DNA of 64,000 nucleotides from the NCBI GenBank assembly GCA_030605085.1, contig JAUWBH010000001.1, positions 1 to 64,000 of the forward strand. Direction: 5' to 3'. The position numbers and the translations under genes were made by a program. The notes under the pieces were generated by a model. The model made no database searches, was not told the origin of the DNA, and worked only from the letters and a program-made list of their open reading frames with translations. Shown in pieces: positions 8,631-16,717 of this stretch (within the stretch, counting starts at the first letter, position 1; every line of letters starts with the position of its first letter). The stretch is from Promethearchaeota archaeon. Lineage in GTDB: Archaea > Asgardarchaeota > Lokiarchaeia > Sigynarchaeales > SOKP01.

Positions 8631-9852
8631 TTATTGTTTAGAAAGATATCGGATTCTTACCATTAAGTCGCGTAGCTCAATCTTATCGCTATCAGGTTTA
8701 ATATATTTTTTTTGTGCTCCTTCAGCGAGAGGGACGGACTCGACCAAATTGCCTTGAAGTGAAACCATGTAGCCAAATTTTTCTTCTAATATTAGTTTCA
8801 TAGCAGCTAAACCAAATCTTAATCCTAATATTCGATCAAACGAGTTAGGAGTTCCTGCTCTCATAGTATGTCCAAGTACGACACTACGACATTCAAAATC
8901 TACGCCATTTTTCTGAAATTCTTCCTTTAGATCGTCTCTAAGGTTTAATTCTTTGATTAATATGTTTGATATGTTTAAAGCTGGTAAAATTGGATTGCCA
9001 AATATGTCTTTAGGTAATTTATCAATAGTTTCTTGAGTAATTGTTTTGAAATCGCGTTTTAAAGATTCTTTATCCGGATAAGCACCCTCAGAACACGCAA
9101 TTATGTGATATTTATATCCCGCCCTAGCCCTTCTTTTAAGAACCTCAACAACATCCCTTTCAAAATCAAAGGGTGTTTCGGGAATCAATATAATATCAGC
9201 ACCAGCAGATATTCCGCTATACATTGTAAGAAAGCCAGCATCGCGTCCCATTATTTCAACAATAAATACTCTTTGATGAGATCTAGCTGTAGTTGTTAAA
9301 TTATCCATTGAGTGAGAGGCAAGTTGTACAGCACTCCAGAATCCAAAAGTGTAATGGGTTCCTGCTAAATCGTTATCTATTGTCTTTGGACAACCTATTA
9401 CTTTTGCATTTGTATGTCTATACATCGCATCTGCAACGCCAAGTGTATCATCTTTAGTTTAAAATTGAAACCATTTTAAATCTCCACCAATCGCGATTAG
9501 CGCATCGATGCCAAGTTCGTCAAATTTTGTTGCCATGTTTTTAGAGACTTTAGCGACTTGTTCAGGATCATCTCTATTAATTCCCTTAAAAGGGTTTGTT
9601 CTGCTGGTATATAATATTGTTCCGCCAATCGTATGCAGGTCGTCGTGTTCAGCTATGTTTAATGGTATTGTTAAATTTTCCATGAATCCTTTCCATCCTT
9701 TTTGTATTCCAATGCATTCTATTCCTGTATCAAAAGCTTTTAACATAATTCCATAAAGTACGCTATTAAGCCCGGGGCAGTATACGGCAATCAAGGAGAA
9801 TCTTGAATATGGCTCCGCCGCCCGTTAAAATTCCAACTTTTTTAATAACCGT
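8631..9852 (-). CDS. 6-phosphofructokinase (PPi-type signature), interrupted by two BHB introns
   Basis: Phosphorylates fructose 6-phosphate in glycolysis. After removing 9782-9812 and 9454-9483, the frame reads KKVGILTGGGDCPGLN at the N-terminus, then IAIGGDDTLGV and GCPKTIDNDL, about 386 residues in all. GGDD plus PKTIDND (Asp and Lys at the donor-determining positions) is the signature of pyrophosphate-dependent enzymes, whereas ATP-dependent ones have GGDG and GTIDND. MGRDAGFL matches the substrate loop. The open frame has no ATG, GTG or TTG start: after TGA it runs ACG GTT ATT AAA AAA, and GGTGA lies 6 nt before the ACG at 9850-9852, which I take as a near-cognate start. Introns are inferred from motif restoration and RNA folding. 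Confidence 0.9.
9454..9483 (-). other. 30-nt intron 2 of phosphofructokinase gene (relaxed BHB)
   Basis: The unspliced frame reads IAIGGD then runs into a TAA within the insertion. Removing 30 nt restores GG|A GAT GAT ACA, i.e. GGDDTLGV, the conserved phosphofructokinase motif. A short central helix GGT/ACT (one G-U pair) with bulges GGA and AAA fits the standard cut positions. The inner hairpin is TTAAAAT/ATTTTAA. The central helix is only 3 bp, so this is a relaxed motif. AGAT is repeated at both borders, so the exact ends can slide by up to 4 nt without changing the protein. Confidence 0.7.
9782..9812 (-). other. 31-nt BHB-type intron 1 of phosphofructokinase gene
   Basis: The insertion shifts the frame by one base inside the first glycine-rich loop. 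Central helix GCGG (9818-9815) pairs with CCGT (9787-9784), bulges are AGC and ATA, and the inner stem includes TCAAG/CTTGA. Cutting after the second base of each bulge joins GGA G|AC TGC CCC GGG, giving G-G-G-D-C-P-G-L-N, exactly the conserved motif. Both the length (not a multiple of three) and the codon rebuilt across the junction argue against coincidence. Confidence 0.85.
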
Positions 9853-9896
9853 ATAAAATCACCATAATTATTTTTAATTTGGTACTTTGACTAATT

Positions 9897-10015
9897 AATT
9901 AAGCCATTTTCAATTAAAAAAGTTATGATGATACGTAATATTCTTATATATGACTTAATTAAAATTTGATCAACTTATGATGAAGATAAATTAAGCCATT
10001 TTCTATTAAAAAGTT
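9897..10015. repeat. pair of ~28-bp direct repeats between phosphofructokinase and ZPR1 genes
   Basis: An ATTAAGCCATTTT-core repeat followed by an A-rich run occurs at 9897-9924 and again at 9988-10015 with one substitution and one indel. A TTATGATGA motif also recurs between them. It lies between the phosphofructokinase start and the convergent end of the ZPR1 gene. The purpose is unknown. Confidence 0.6.
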
Positions 10016-10028
10016 TTCAAAAAACTTT

Positions 10029-10589
10029 TCAAATAATATTTGATTTTTTAAAAGAGTATTTCAATTCATCCTGAGGAATTATATAACTTCCACCTTCAGA
10101 ATCTGTTATTTTTAATGTAAATTTAAGTTGTCCCTTTTTAGCTTTTTGTAAGTCCTTTAATATCGCTTCAATCTTATTTATTTGGGGCTCATCATCGTCT
10201 AAATTATTCCGATATATTTGAACAGCACTTTCAAATCTTAGTAATATGCCCTCTACATTTGTATAATAAAAATCAGCGCTTGGGCCAGGCTCTACAGCTA
10301 AATCTAATTCTGGAATTTCTATTTTTCCAGTTGGAGATCTATAGATTTTTGATTTTAAGTCTTCCTCGTTTGTTACTTTTAAAGTCATTATACCAGGTTC
10401 CATGTTTGTCGTTAGAGGGATAATGTCATTTTTTATAAAATTACAACTATCACACTCAAATTTCAAAATTAACATTTTATCTCCATCTGAAAGGTCATAG
10501 ATACTCTTATGTATTTTTATATTTCCACCTTCACATGCAGGACATTTTAAAGCAAATTCCTCTTCAGTTTTTTTAGCTTTCTCAGACAT
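10029..10589 (-). CDS. ZPR1-type zinc-finger protein
   Basis: 186 residues with a CPAC...CDSC zinc finger (residues 15-50), followed by the ZPR1 beta-rich domain (TLKVTNEEDLKSKIYRSP, then IEIPELDL). Eukaryotic ZPR1 binds and helps fold translation factor eEF1A and has two such modules, while archaea have one; here one module fits the usual archaeal length. Monocistronic with an ATG start. The family call is confident; the eEF1A-chaperone role in archaea is inference from eukaryotes. Confidence 0.88.
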   Translation of the reverse strand: MSEKAKKTEEEFALKCPACEGGNIKIHKSIYDLSDGDKMLILKFECDSCNFIKNDIIPLTTNMEPGIMTLKVTNEEDLKSKIYRSPTGKIEIPELDLAVEPGPSADFYYTNVEGILLRFESAVQIYRNNLDDDEPQINKIEAILKDLQKAKKGQLKFTLKITDSEGGSYIIPQDELKYSFKKSNII

Positions 10590-10981
10590 CAGTTTAGGTA
10601 AAAGAATGCATTTTTATTATATTAATATGTCTCTATTTTTTTTTTTTGATAATAAGATGCTCGAAACCATTAACTCATCTATTAAGATTTAAGGTTATAA
10701 AATAATTTCGAAAATTTTTTATTGTACCCGATTTTTTCGATATTAAATATTATATTAATTGATTATTAACACATGATATAAAGTTGAGAAGGAATGATAA
10801 AAATTAGTAAATATTGCGAATCACTTGTTCAAAGCTTTGTATTGGTGTTAAATATTTTACTTATTTTATTACATGTAGTAATTTTATAATTGCAACCATA
10901 AAAATGTGTTTTTCTGCGTTTTGATTGGTTGCATTGGTGATATAACATATAAAAATCAAAAAAGGAAAAAGTTGGAAAAAT
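10590..10981. other. intergenic region upstream of the por operon
   Basis: About 390 nt of AT-rich sequence separates the divergent ZPR1 and porG genes. It must hold both promoters, but I see no convincing TATA/BRE pair or operator. AAAAAGGAAAAAG just before 10982 could be a weak ribosome-binding site for porG. No coding potential was found. Confidence 0.5.
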
Positions 10982-11551
10982 ATGAACGAAATAGTTGAGG
11001 TGACATTTCATGGTCGGGGTGGTCAGACCTCCATTACAGGTAGTCAGTTGTTAGCGGAATTTGTTTTCGAAAAAGGGTTTAAAGATACAATTGCAATTCC
11101 AATTATCGGTGCTGAGAGAAGGGGTGCTCCAATTCAAGCTTTTACAAAATTTTCACGAAATAAACCCATAAGAACTTATGATAGCGTTAAAAATCCAGAT
11201 TATATGTTTATTTTTGACACTTCACTCTTAAATATTCCAAAAGTTCAAGACACTATCAAAGAAGGAGTTACTCTAATAGTGGATAGTGTGAAACCTCTCG
11301 ATAAAACAAGATTACCTAATAATGTCAAGGTATATATCGTCGATGCAACAGGGATTTGCATCAAAAGAGGTTTCATGCATTCGAGCGGACCGATTTTAAA
11401 TATCCCCATGTTGGGCGCATTTGGCAAAGTGACTGACTATTATGACCTTGAAATAATGGAAAAAGTGTTAAGAAAGGAGTTTGGAGAAAAAAAGATAGAA
11501 AAAAATATGATCGTAGCTAAAGATGGCTACGAATCTGTGAAGGAGGCATAA
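10982..11551 (+). CDS. porG: pyruvate/2-oxoacid:ferredoxin oxidoreductase, gamma subunit
   Basis: 189 residues beginning VEVTFHGRGGQTSITGSQLLAE, the hallmark of the gamma subunit, with GAERRGAPIQAF following. It forms part of the thiamine-pyrophosphate enzyme that oxidatively decarboxylates a 2-oxoacid to acyl-CoA and reduces ferredoxin. It is first in a four-gene operon (gamma-delta-alpha-beta) with gaps of 3 nt or overlaps. AGGAGG lies before the next gene at its 3' end. The gene order matches archaeal pyruvate oxidoreductases, so pyruvate is the likely substrate. Confidence 0.93.
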   Translation: MNEIVEVTFHGRGGQTSITGSQLLAEFVFEKGFKDTIAIPIIGAERRGAPIQAFTKFSRNKPIRTYDSVKNPDYMFIFDTSLLNIPKVQDTIKEGVTLIVDSVKPLDKTRLPNNVKVYIVDATGICIKRGFMHSSGPILNIPMLGAFGKVTDYYDLEIMEKVLRKEFGEKKIEKNMIVAKDGYESVKEA

Positions 11552-11554
11552 AAG

Positions 11555-11902
11555 ATGTCTGATACAGAAAAATGGAAAAAAATTAATAAGTCAAAGAAGG
11601 AACGTCCAAAAGTTCAAGAATATAAAAATTGGGAAGAATTGTCTCCAATACCTATTTCATTGCCGATAGATGGGGCAATTGGTATTACGGGTGATTGGAG
11701 AACCTTTCGACCTGTAATTGATCAACAGAAATGCAATAAATGTGGATTCTGTTGGATGTATTGTCCAGAAGGAACAATTTCAAGGAGGGAAGATGGAACT
11801 TTTGTAATTGACTATGTATATTGTAAAGGCTGTGGAATTTGCGCAAAAGAATGTCCAACTAAAAATATTAAAATGGTAAGGGAGAGTGAAATTATAAAAT
11901 GA
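11555..11902 (+). CDS. porD: pyruvate/2-oxoacid:ferredoxin oxidoreductase, delta (ferredoxin-like) subunit
   Basis: 115 residues with two 4Fe-4S motifs: CNKCGFCWMYCP at about residue 67 and CKGCGICAKECP at about residue 96. These carry electrons from the thiamine-pyrophosphate site to soluble ferredoxin. A strong GGAGG ribosome-binding site lies in the porG tail. The stop overlaps the porA start (ATGA), indicating translational coupling. Length and cluster spacing are typical for PorD. Confidence 0.95.
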   Translation: MSDTEKWKKINKSKKERPKVQEYKNWEELSPIPISLPIDGAIGITGDWRTFRPVIDQQKCNKCGFCWMYCPEGTISRREDGTFVIDYVYCKGCGICAKECPTKNIKMVRESEIIK

Positions 11903-13158
11903 CTAAAGTAGAATTAACTGATTTTGTACAAAATAAAGAAACGAAAATTATTAAAGGAAATGTGGCAGCTGCCATTGCTGCTAAATCTGCTAGGGTACAG
12001 GTTATTAGTGCATACCCAATTACACCCCAAACAACAGTAGTAGAAAAGTTGTCTGAATTTGCTGATGGAGGATACATGCCGGGAACACAATATATTAAAA
12101 TGGAAAGTGAACATTCTGTAATGGCTGCTACAATTGGAGCTAGTATGGCAGGAACTCGAACTTTCACAGCAACTTGTGGTCAAGGACTTTTTTATATGTA
12201 TGAAATGATTCATTGGGCAGCAGGAGTTAGATTACCAATAGTTACAGCAATTGTTTCTAGAGGAACAGCACCACCTTGGAATATTTGGGCTGACTTCTCA
12301 GATGTTATTAGCTGTCGCGACACAGGATGGATGAGTTCTTTCTGTTCCAGCCACCAAGAGATTTATGATGAGATATTAATGTCGTATAAAGTGTGCGAAG
12401 ATTCTGATGTTCTCTTACCGAAATTTGTAGCCTATGGAGGTTTTATATTATCCCATACATCAAAACCAGTTACAATTGAGGACCAAGGTAAGGTTGATGG
12501 TTTTCTTCCCCCCCTTCCAGACGAAAAAGGCTGGCCACATATTTGGATAGATCCTGAACGACCTCTTATGCATGGGAATCTTATAATGCCTTCTGGTTTC
12601 TACACAGAATTCCGGATGAAATTACATATAGCCCTGATGGAGGCGAGAGAGAAAATAAAAAGCGTAGCGCGAGAATTTGAAAAGGTTTTTGGTAGAAGCT
12701 ATGGAAATGGGTTAATTCAAGAATATAAGATGGATGGTGCTGATGTAGCAATGCTAATCTATGGTGATTTAGCGCTACAAATGGAAGAGGCTGTAGATCA
12801 AGTTAGAGAAGAGGGTTATAAAGTCGGAATGATTAAATTAAGACATTTTAGGCCGTTTCCAGTAGAAGATATCATAGAGGTTGCTAAAAAGATAAAAGTC
12901 CTTGGTGTTATTGATCGAGCTATAGCATTTGGTTCTCAAACGGGAGGTCCAGTTTCTTGCGAAGTTAAAACAGCTTTGCATAATATTGAAGGAACTGCTA
13001 AAGTTTTCCCGATGATGAATGGAATCGGTGGAAGAGAAGTCACTCTTGAACAGCAAAAGAATCAATTAAAACTTTTAGTTAAATTTAACGAGACTGGAGA
13101 GCTGCCAAAGGATATGATCGTTGGAACCTATTGGGATGGTTTATTGGAGGTGGATTAA
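11899..13158 (+). CDS. porA: pyruvate/2-oxoacid:ferredoxin oxidoreductase, alpha subunit
   Basis: 419 residues. The N-terminal pyrimidine-binding domain contains AYPITPQTTVVEKL and MESEHSVMAATIGAS, both conserved in PorA; the C-terminal domain has GDLALQMEEAVDQVREEGYKVG and the conserved KLRHFRPFP. It supplies the active-site glutamate and the aminopyrimidine side of the thiamine-pyrophosphate pocket. It overlaps porD by 4 nt and is followed by porB 2 nt later. Intact. Confidence 0.95.
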   Translation: MTKVELTDFVQNKETKIIKGNVAAAIAAKSARVQVISAYPITPQTTVVEKLSEFADGGYMPGTQYIKMESEHSVMAATIGASMAGTRTFTATCGQGLFYMYEMIHWAAGVRLPIVTAIVSRGTAPPWNIWADFSDVISCRDTGWMSSFCSSHQEIYDEILMSYKVCEDSDVLLPKFVAYGGFILSHTSKPVTIEDQGKVDGFLPPLPDEKGWPHIWIDPERPLMHGNLIMPSGFYTEFRMKLHIALMEAREKIKSVAREFEKVFGRSYGNGLIQEYKMDGADVAMLIYGDLALQMEEAVDQVREEGYKVGMIKLRHFRPFPVEDIIEVAKKIKVLGVIDRAIAFGSQTGGPVSCEVKTALHNIEGTAKVFPMMNGIGGREVTLEQQKNQLKLLVKFNETGELPKDMIVGTYWDGLLEVD

Positions 13159-13160
13159 AA

Positions 13161-14099
13161 ATGGTATCATTAAAAAATGTAATGGATGATGAGATATCTT
13201 GTCAAGAGTGGTTCCTTCCAGGGAATTCATGTTGTGCGGGATGTGGTCTTGAAATTGCACTTCGATGGGCGATGAAAGCTTTGGGATCAAAAGTTGCTAT
13301 GATAACTCCTGCAAGTTGCTTAAATGTAGTTATAGGATTATGGCCAAAAACTGCACCTAAATTTTCCCAGTTCAATATGGCATTCGCAGCAGGGGCTGCC
13401 GCCGCTACAGGAGTTGCTGCTGCTTTTAAAGCAAAAGATCATAAGTTTCCTGGGAAGGGTTGGGATGAAATGGTTTCAATTTGTTTTGCCGGAGATGGTG
13501 GAACTATGGATATTGGAATTCAAGGTTTAAGCGGAGCTGCTGAACGAAATTCAAATATAATATATGTTTGTTATGATAATGAGGCCTATATGAATACAGG
13601 AATCCAAAGGTCATCTTCAACACCCCATGGAGCTATAACAACAACAACTCCATTTGGAAAAGAGAGATACAAAAAGAATGTTCCTGAGATCATGGCAGCT
13701 CATGAAATTCCATATGTAGCTACTTGTTCAATTTCAGAGCCTTTGGATATATATGAAAAATTTAAAAAGGCAAAATCGATAGAAGGATGTAAATATATTC
13801 AAATCTTTGCTCCTTGTCCACCAGGGTGGGGTTACCTAGCTGAAGATTCCATTGAAATCGCTCGACTTGCTGTAAAAACAGGATTATGGACTTTATATGA
13901 AATCGAAAATGGAGTTTTAACGCTTTCAAAAAAAAGCAAACCATTGGTAGATCCCGCTAAAAGACTCCCTATGATAGAGTACATTTCAAAGCAAAAACGA
14001 TTCGCAGGAATTTCTGAAAAGACCTTGATTGAAATTCAAGAACGAATAGACCATAATTGGAAAAAAATTGTTGATCAATTAGAATGTCAATCTAGATAA
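13161..14099 (+). CDS. porB: pyruvate/2-oxoacid:ferredoxin oxidoreductase, beta subunit
   Basis: About 312 residues starting at MVSLKNVMDD, with GGAGGTG at 13146-13152 as its ribosome-binding site; a longer upstream frame exists but lacks this. CCAGCG near the N-terminus and a later Cys are cluster ligands. CFAGDGGTMDIGIQGLSGA is the thiamine-pyrophosphate-binding motif (GDG...), and YDNEAYMNTGIQRSSSTP is the family's substrate-loop signature. It is last in the operon. Confidence 0.95.
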   Translation: MVSLKNVMDDEISCQEWFLPGNSCCAGCGLEIALRWAMKALGSKVAMITPASCLNVVIGLWPKTAPKFSQFNMAFAAGAAAATGVAAAFKAKDHKFPGKGWDEMVSICFAGDGGTMDIGIQGLSGAAERNSNIIYVCYDNEAYMNTGIQRSSSTPHGAITTTTPFGKERYKKNVPEIMAAHEIPYVATCSISEPLDIYEKFKKAKSIEGCKYIQIFAPCPPGWGYLAEDSIEIARLAVKTGLWTLYEIENGVLTLSKKSKPLVDPAKRLPMIEYISKQKRFAGISEKTLIEIQERIDHNWKKIVDQLECQSR

Positions 14100-14178
14100 T
14101 TCGAAATTAGAGAAGCAAATAACTTTTTAATTTTATATTTTTAATAAATATATTTTTAGACTCACTTAATTTAAAAAA

Positions 14179-14883
14179 ATGGGTTTTTTAGTAAAGCTTT
14201 CTGGGAAAAATATTGATGAGATTAAGTTATATCTTGAAATTGCCGTTGAAAATATCGTTGAAGGAAAATTAATTGCTTTCCCCACTAATAGTGTATACGG
14301 TTTAGGGTGTGATCCGCTTAATCTAGATGCAATTGAACGAATCTACAATATAAAATTCCGGGATCGGAATAAAGGATTCTTATTGTTAATTTCTGATATG
14401 GATGAGGCGTTGAAAATCGCAGAATTTAATGAGTTTGCTATAAAATTAGCCAAAAATTTCTGGCCTGGGCAATTAACATTAATTTTAAAAAGAAAAGAAC
14501 CTAATATCATTCCATTAGAAGTATCTGTTTTTCAAAAGACAATAGGAGTTAGGGTCCCAGAAAACGTAATTATTTTAAATATTTTAAAAATTTTGAAATC
14601 TAAAGGTCATTTTGGGGGTATCATAGGAACCTCGGCGAATTACTCTGGAGAACCTCCCTCTGTCAGTGGTAATAAAGTTGCTAAAAAATTTTTAGAACCT
14701 ATTGATTTTATTATTGATGGTGGAAAATCAAAATCGCAAATTCCTACCACAATTGTTGATTGTTCTACTGATAAATTAAATTTTTTGCGAATTGGAAAGA
14801 TATCTGAAGAAGAAGTAAGAAATTTTTTATCTGAAAATGAAATTCAAAAAAGGAATATTGGTGATTTGAACGAAGAATTTTAA
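14179..14883 (+). CDS. threonylcarbamoyl-AMP synthase (Sua5/YrdC/TsaC)
   Basis: 234-residue YrdC-domain protein that makes threonylcarbamoyl-AMP, the first step of the t6A modification of ANN-decoding tRNAs. AFPTNSVYGLGCD, KFRDRNKGFLLL, WPGQLTLIL and GTSANYSGEPPSV are all family motifs. It lacks the extra C-terminal Sua5 domain, so it is YrdC-length. The 3' end overlaps the Tan1-like gene. The KEOPS subunit Cgi121, the next enzyme in the same pathway, is 0.5 kb away on the other strand. Confidence 0.93.
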   Translation: MGFLVKLSGKNIDEIKLYLEIAVENIVEGKLIAFPTNSVYGLGCDPLNLDAIERIYNIKFRDRNKGFLLLISDMDEALKIAEFNEFAIKLAKNFWPGQLTLILKRKEPNIIPLEVSVFQKTIGVRVPENVIILNILKILKSKGHFGGIIGTSANYSGEPPSVSGNKVAKKFLEPIDFIIDGGKSKSQIPTTIVDCSTDKLNFLRIGKISEEEVRNFLSENEIQKRNIGDLNEEF

Positions 14884-15388
14884 TCTTTTAGTTTCAACCT
14901 CGAGATTTAACGAAACTAACGCTACAGCAGAACTATGGTTTACACTGCTAATTTGTGGAGATAATTATCCGATTATCTCCAATCTAGAATATTTAGGATT
15001 AATAAGTGCTTTAACAAATATAGGTTGCGAAATTGTAATTCAAAAAATTAAAAGCATTTTAAAAAATGACCATAATTTTTTTCAATTTATCCTAAAAATT
15101 GTACCAATAGATTTTGTATGCGAGACGAATGTTAAGGTTATAAGTCAAATTGTAGAAAATCGTTACAAAGAATTTATCAACGAAAATGAATCCTTTAAGA
15201 TAGAATTAAAGCGAAGAAATAACGATTTAATTGATAGGGACAATTTTGTAGAATTTGTTGCTAAAAATATCGATAATCGAGTTAATCTTAAAAATCCTGA
15301 TAAAATAATAAGGATTGAAGTTTTAGGTAATTATAGCGGAATATCTTTTCTAAAACCAGATAATATAATAAAGATAAAAAGTAAATGA
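14870..15388 (+). CDS. THUMP-domain protein, Tan1-like (tRNA ac4C), probable ACG start
   Basis: About 172 residues: FNLLVSTSRFNE at the N-terminus and a THUMP C-terminus ending VNLKNPDKIIRIEVLG...GISFLKPDNII, as in Tan1, the tRNA-binding partner in N4-acetylcytidine formation. The frame has no ATG, GTG or TTG after a TGA at 14867. GGTGA at 14860-14864 sits 5 nt before ACG at 14870, taken here as a near-cognate start. The gene overlaps the end of the Sua5 gene. Alternatives are a small frameshift or an upstream ATG at 14837 with read-through of the TGA. Confidence 0.75.
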   Translation, partial: TKNFNLLVSTSRFNETNATAELWFTLLICGDNYPIISNLEYLGLISALTNIGCEIVIQKIKSILKNDHNFFQFILKIVPIDFVCETNVKVISQIVENRYKEFINENESFKIELKRRNNDLIDRDNFVEFVAKNIDNRVNLKNPDKIIRIEVLGNYSGISFLKPDNIIKIKSK

Positions 15389-15420
15389 ATATTTACGAAG
15401 ATTTCCTTAGATTTTTTTAT

Positions 15421-16101
15421 TTAAATTTTTTCTAAGCTTAATAAGGACATTTTTTCGCAGATTAAATCGTGTATTGCTAAAAACAAATAATCAAGGTTAT
15501 CAATTATTTGATTATTGCTAATATTCTTTATCCCATAAGATTTTAGGACTATATTAATTTGATCATCGGAAATTCCAAAAAAATTTTTAATTGTATTATA
15601 TCTTTCAACAGATTTATCATTTAGATCGATTTTTATTTCTTTAGCTTTTAAATTATGTAAAATTTCCTCGTTAATTTTTTCTAAATTATTTTCAGACGAA
15701 ATGATGCAATAACTCATTTTTCCTGATGATAATTCAGTAGCCTTAATTCCAAACGCTTCAATTCCATATTTTATTTGTCGTTTAGCAACTAAATATAGAA
15801 AAAGTTCAATGTTTTTTCTTTTTGAAATATTAACATCATTAAGAAATGCCCTCTGTATATAGTAACAAGCGGTAAAGATATGATCTTGATTTAGAACATA
15901 TTTATTGGAAAAAAATTGCAATGTAGAGCCTTTATAATTCTTTTGAATATTTTCAATTAAATTAAATATAAAATCTAATGCTTCAGTTTTATTTTTCAAA
16001 TTATTCAAATCCTGGAATTTTTTTAAATCGATACTAATTTGATTAATTCCTACAAAATAGTTCAAATCCAAATCATTAATGTTAAATTGTTTTACAATCA
16101 T
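15421..16101 (-). CDS. KEOPS complex subunit Cgi121
   Basis: 226 residues. The segment FTACYYIQRAF followed by LFLYLVAKRQIKYGIEAFGIK is the Cgi121 core (the '...LxGxRQIxxAxxxFG' motif). Cgi121 binds the Bud32 kinase and tRNA in the KEOPS complex that transfers threonylcarbamoyl to tRNA A37. The protein has an extended C-terminal helical region (after about residue 150) relative to the ~150-residue archaeal norm. Convergent with the Tan1-like gene, 32 nt apart. Recognition rests on the core motif. Confidence 0.75.
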   Translation of the reverse strand: MIVKQFNINDLDLNYFVGINQISIDLKKFQDLNNLKNKTEALDFIFNLIENIQKNYKGSTLQFFSNKYVLNQDHIFTACYYIQRAFLNDVNISKRKNIELFLYLVAKRQIKYGIEAFGIKATELSSGKMSYCIISSENNLEKINEEILHNLKAKEIKIDLNDKSVERYNTIKNFFGISDDQINIVLKSYGIKNISNNQIIDNLDYLFLAIHDLICEKMSLLSLEKI

Positions 16102-16134
16102 TTTATAAATTCTTTAGATATAATTTTAATGAGA

Positions 16135-16653
16135 TTATTTTATATTTAATCGTGTTTGATGTTTTTTTAGAAAATCCCGAATTTTTTTCCCATATTGAGC
16201 AGTATATTGATTACTTGGTTTATGTCCACATTTTCTGCATTTATCGTCATATGTTGAATTGATAGTCCCACAATCGGGACATGAATAATATTTAATCATC
16301 TCTTGCATCCATTTTTTATATCCCATTCTTACAATTTGAGCTTGAGAATTCCATAATTCAAATCTATGAGCGCCGCCTACCTGAAAATCTTTTAATTCAT
16401 CACATGGAAATTCAGAACATTTCCCACAAAAATCTATTCCTTTTTCTTGAGCGCATGAATAAAGCTTGCATGAATCGCAATATGCGATTCGAGTGTTTGA
16501 ACGGCAACCTAAACACTTCATTTCCTCAACTGGAGTAGTAAATAGATTTGCTAATCTTTCAAGCCTTTTAGGATCTTCCGTTGTGCCAATAAATATGGTA
16601 CAGCTTGGACAAAAAAGACCACAAACTGCAGCATGCTGCTTATTAAACTTCAT
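16135..16653 (-). CDS. DUF3795-type cysteine-rich protein with zinc ribbon
   Basis: 172 residues. The first 90 carry many cysteines in the pattern CGLFCPSC...CLGC...YCDSCKLYSC...CGKCSEFPCD, typical of DUF3795. A second zinc ribbon, CPDCGTINSTYDDKCRKCG, follows. These proteins are widespread in anaerobes; their function is not established, though metal or Fe-S binding is likely. ATG start; it is upstream of the IS remnant on the same strand. Confidence 0.8.
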   Translation of the reverse strand: MKFNKQHAAVCGLFCPSCTIFIGTTEDPKRLERLANLFTTPVEEMKCLGCRSNTRIAYCDSCKLYSCAQEKGIDFCGKCSEFPCDELKDFQVGGAHRFELWNSQAQIVRMGYKKWMQEMIKYYSCPDCGTINSTYDDKCRKCGHKPSNQYTAQYGKKIRDFLKKHQTRLNIK

Positions 16654-16717
16654 AAATGGTTTTTTAATTTGTTAATATTAAATCATTTTCAAATACTAAA
16701 ATCTTAATTACAATCAT

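Noticed and set aside
9459..9794. Separate 111-residue ORF
   Set aside because: It is the middle exon of phosphofructokinase plus intron-derived ends; the apparent start lies in intron 1 sequence.
11914..12213. Antisense ORFs inside por, pyr, GatE and other genes
   Set aside because: They are shadows of strong coding frames, with no recognised domains or ribosome-binding sites.
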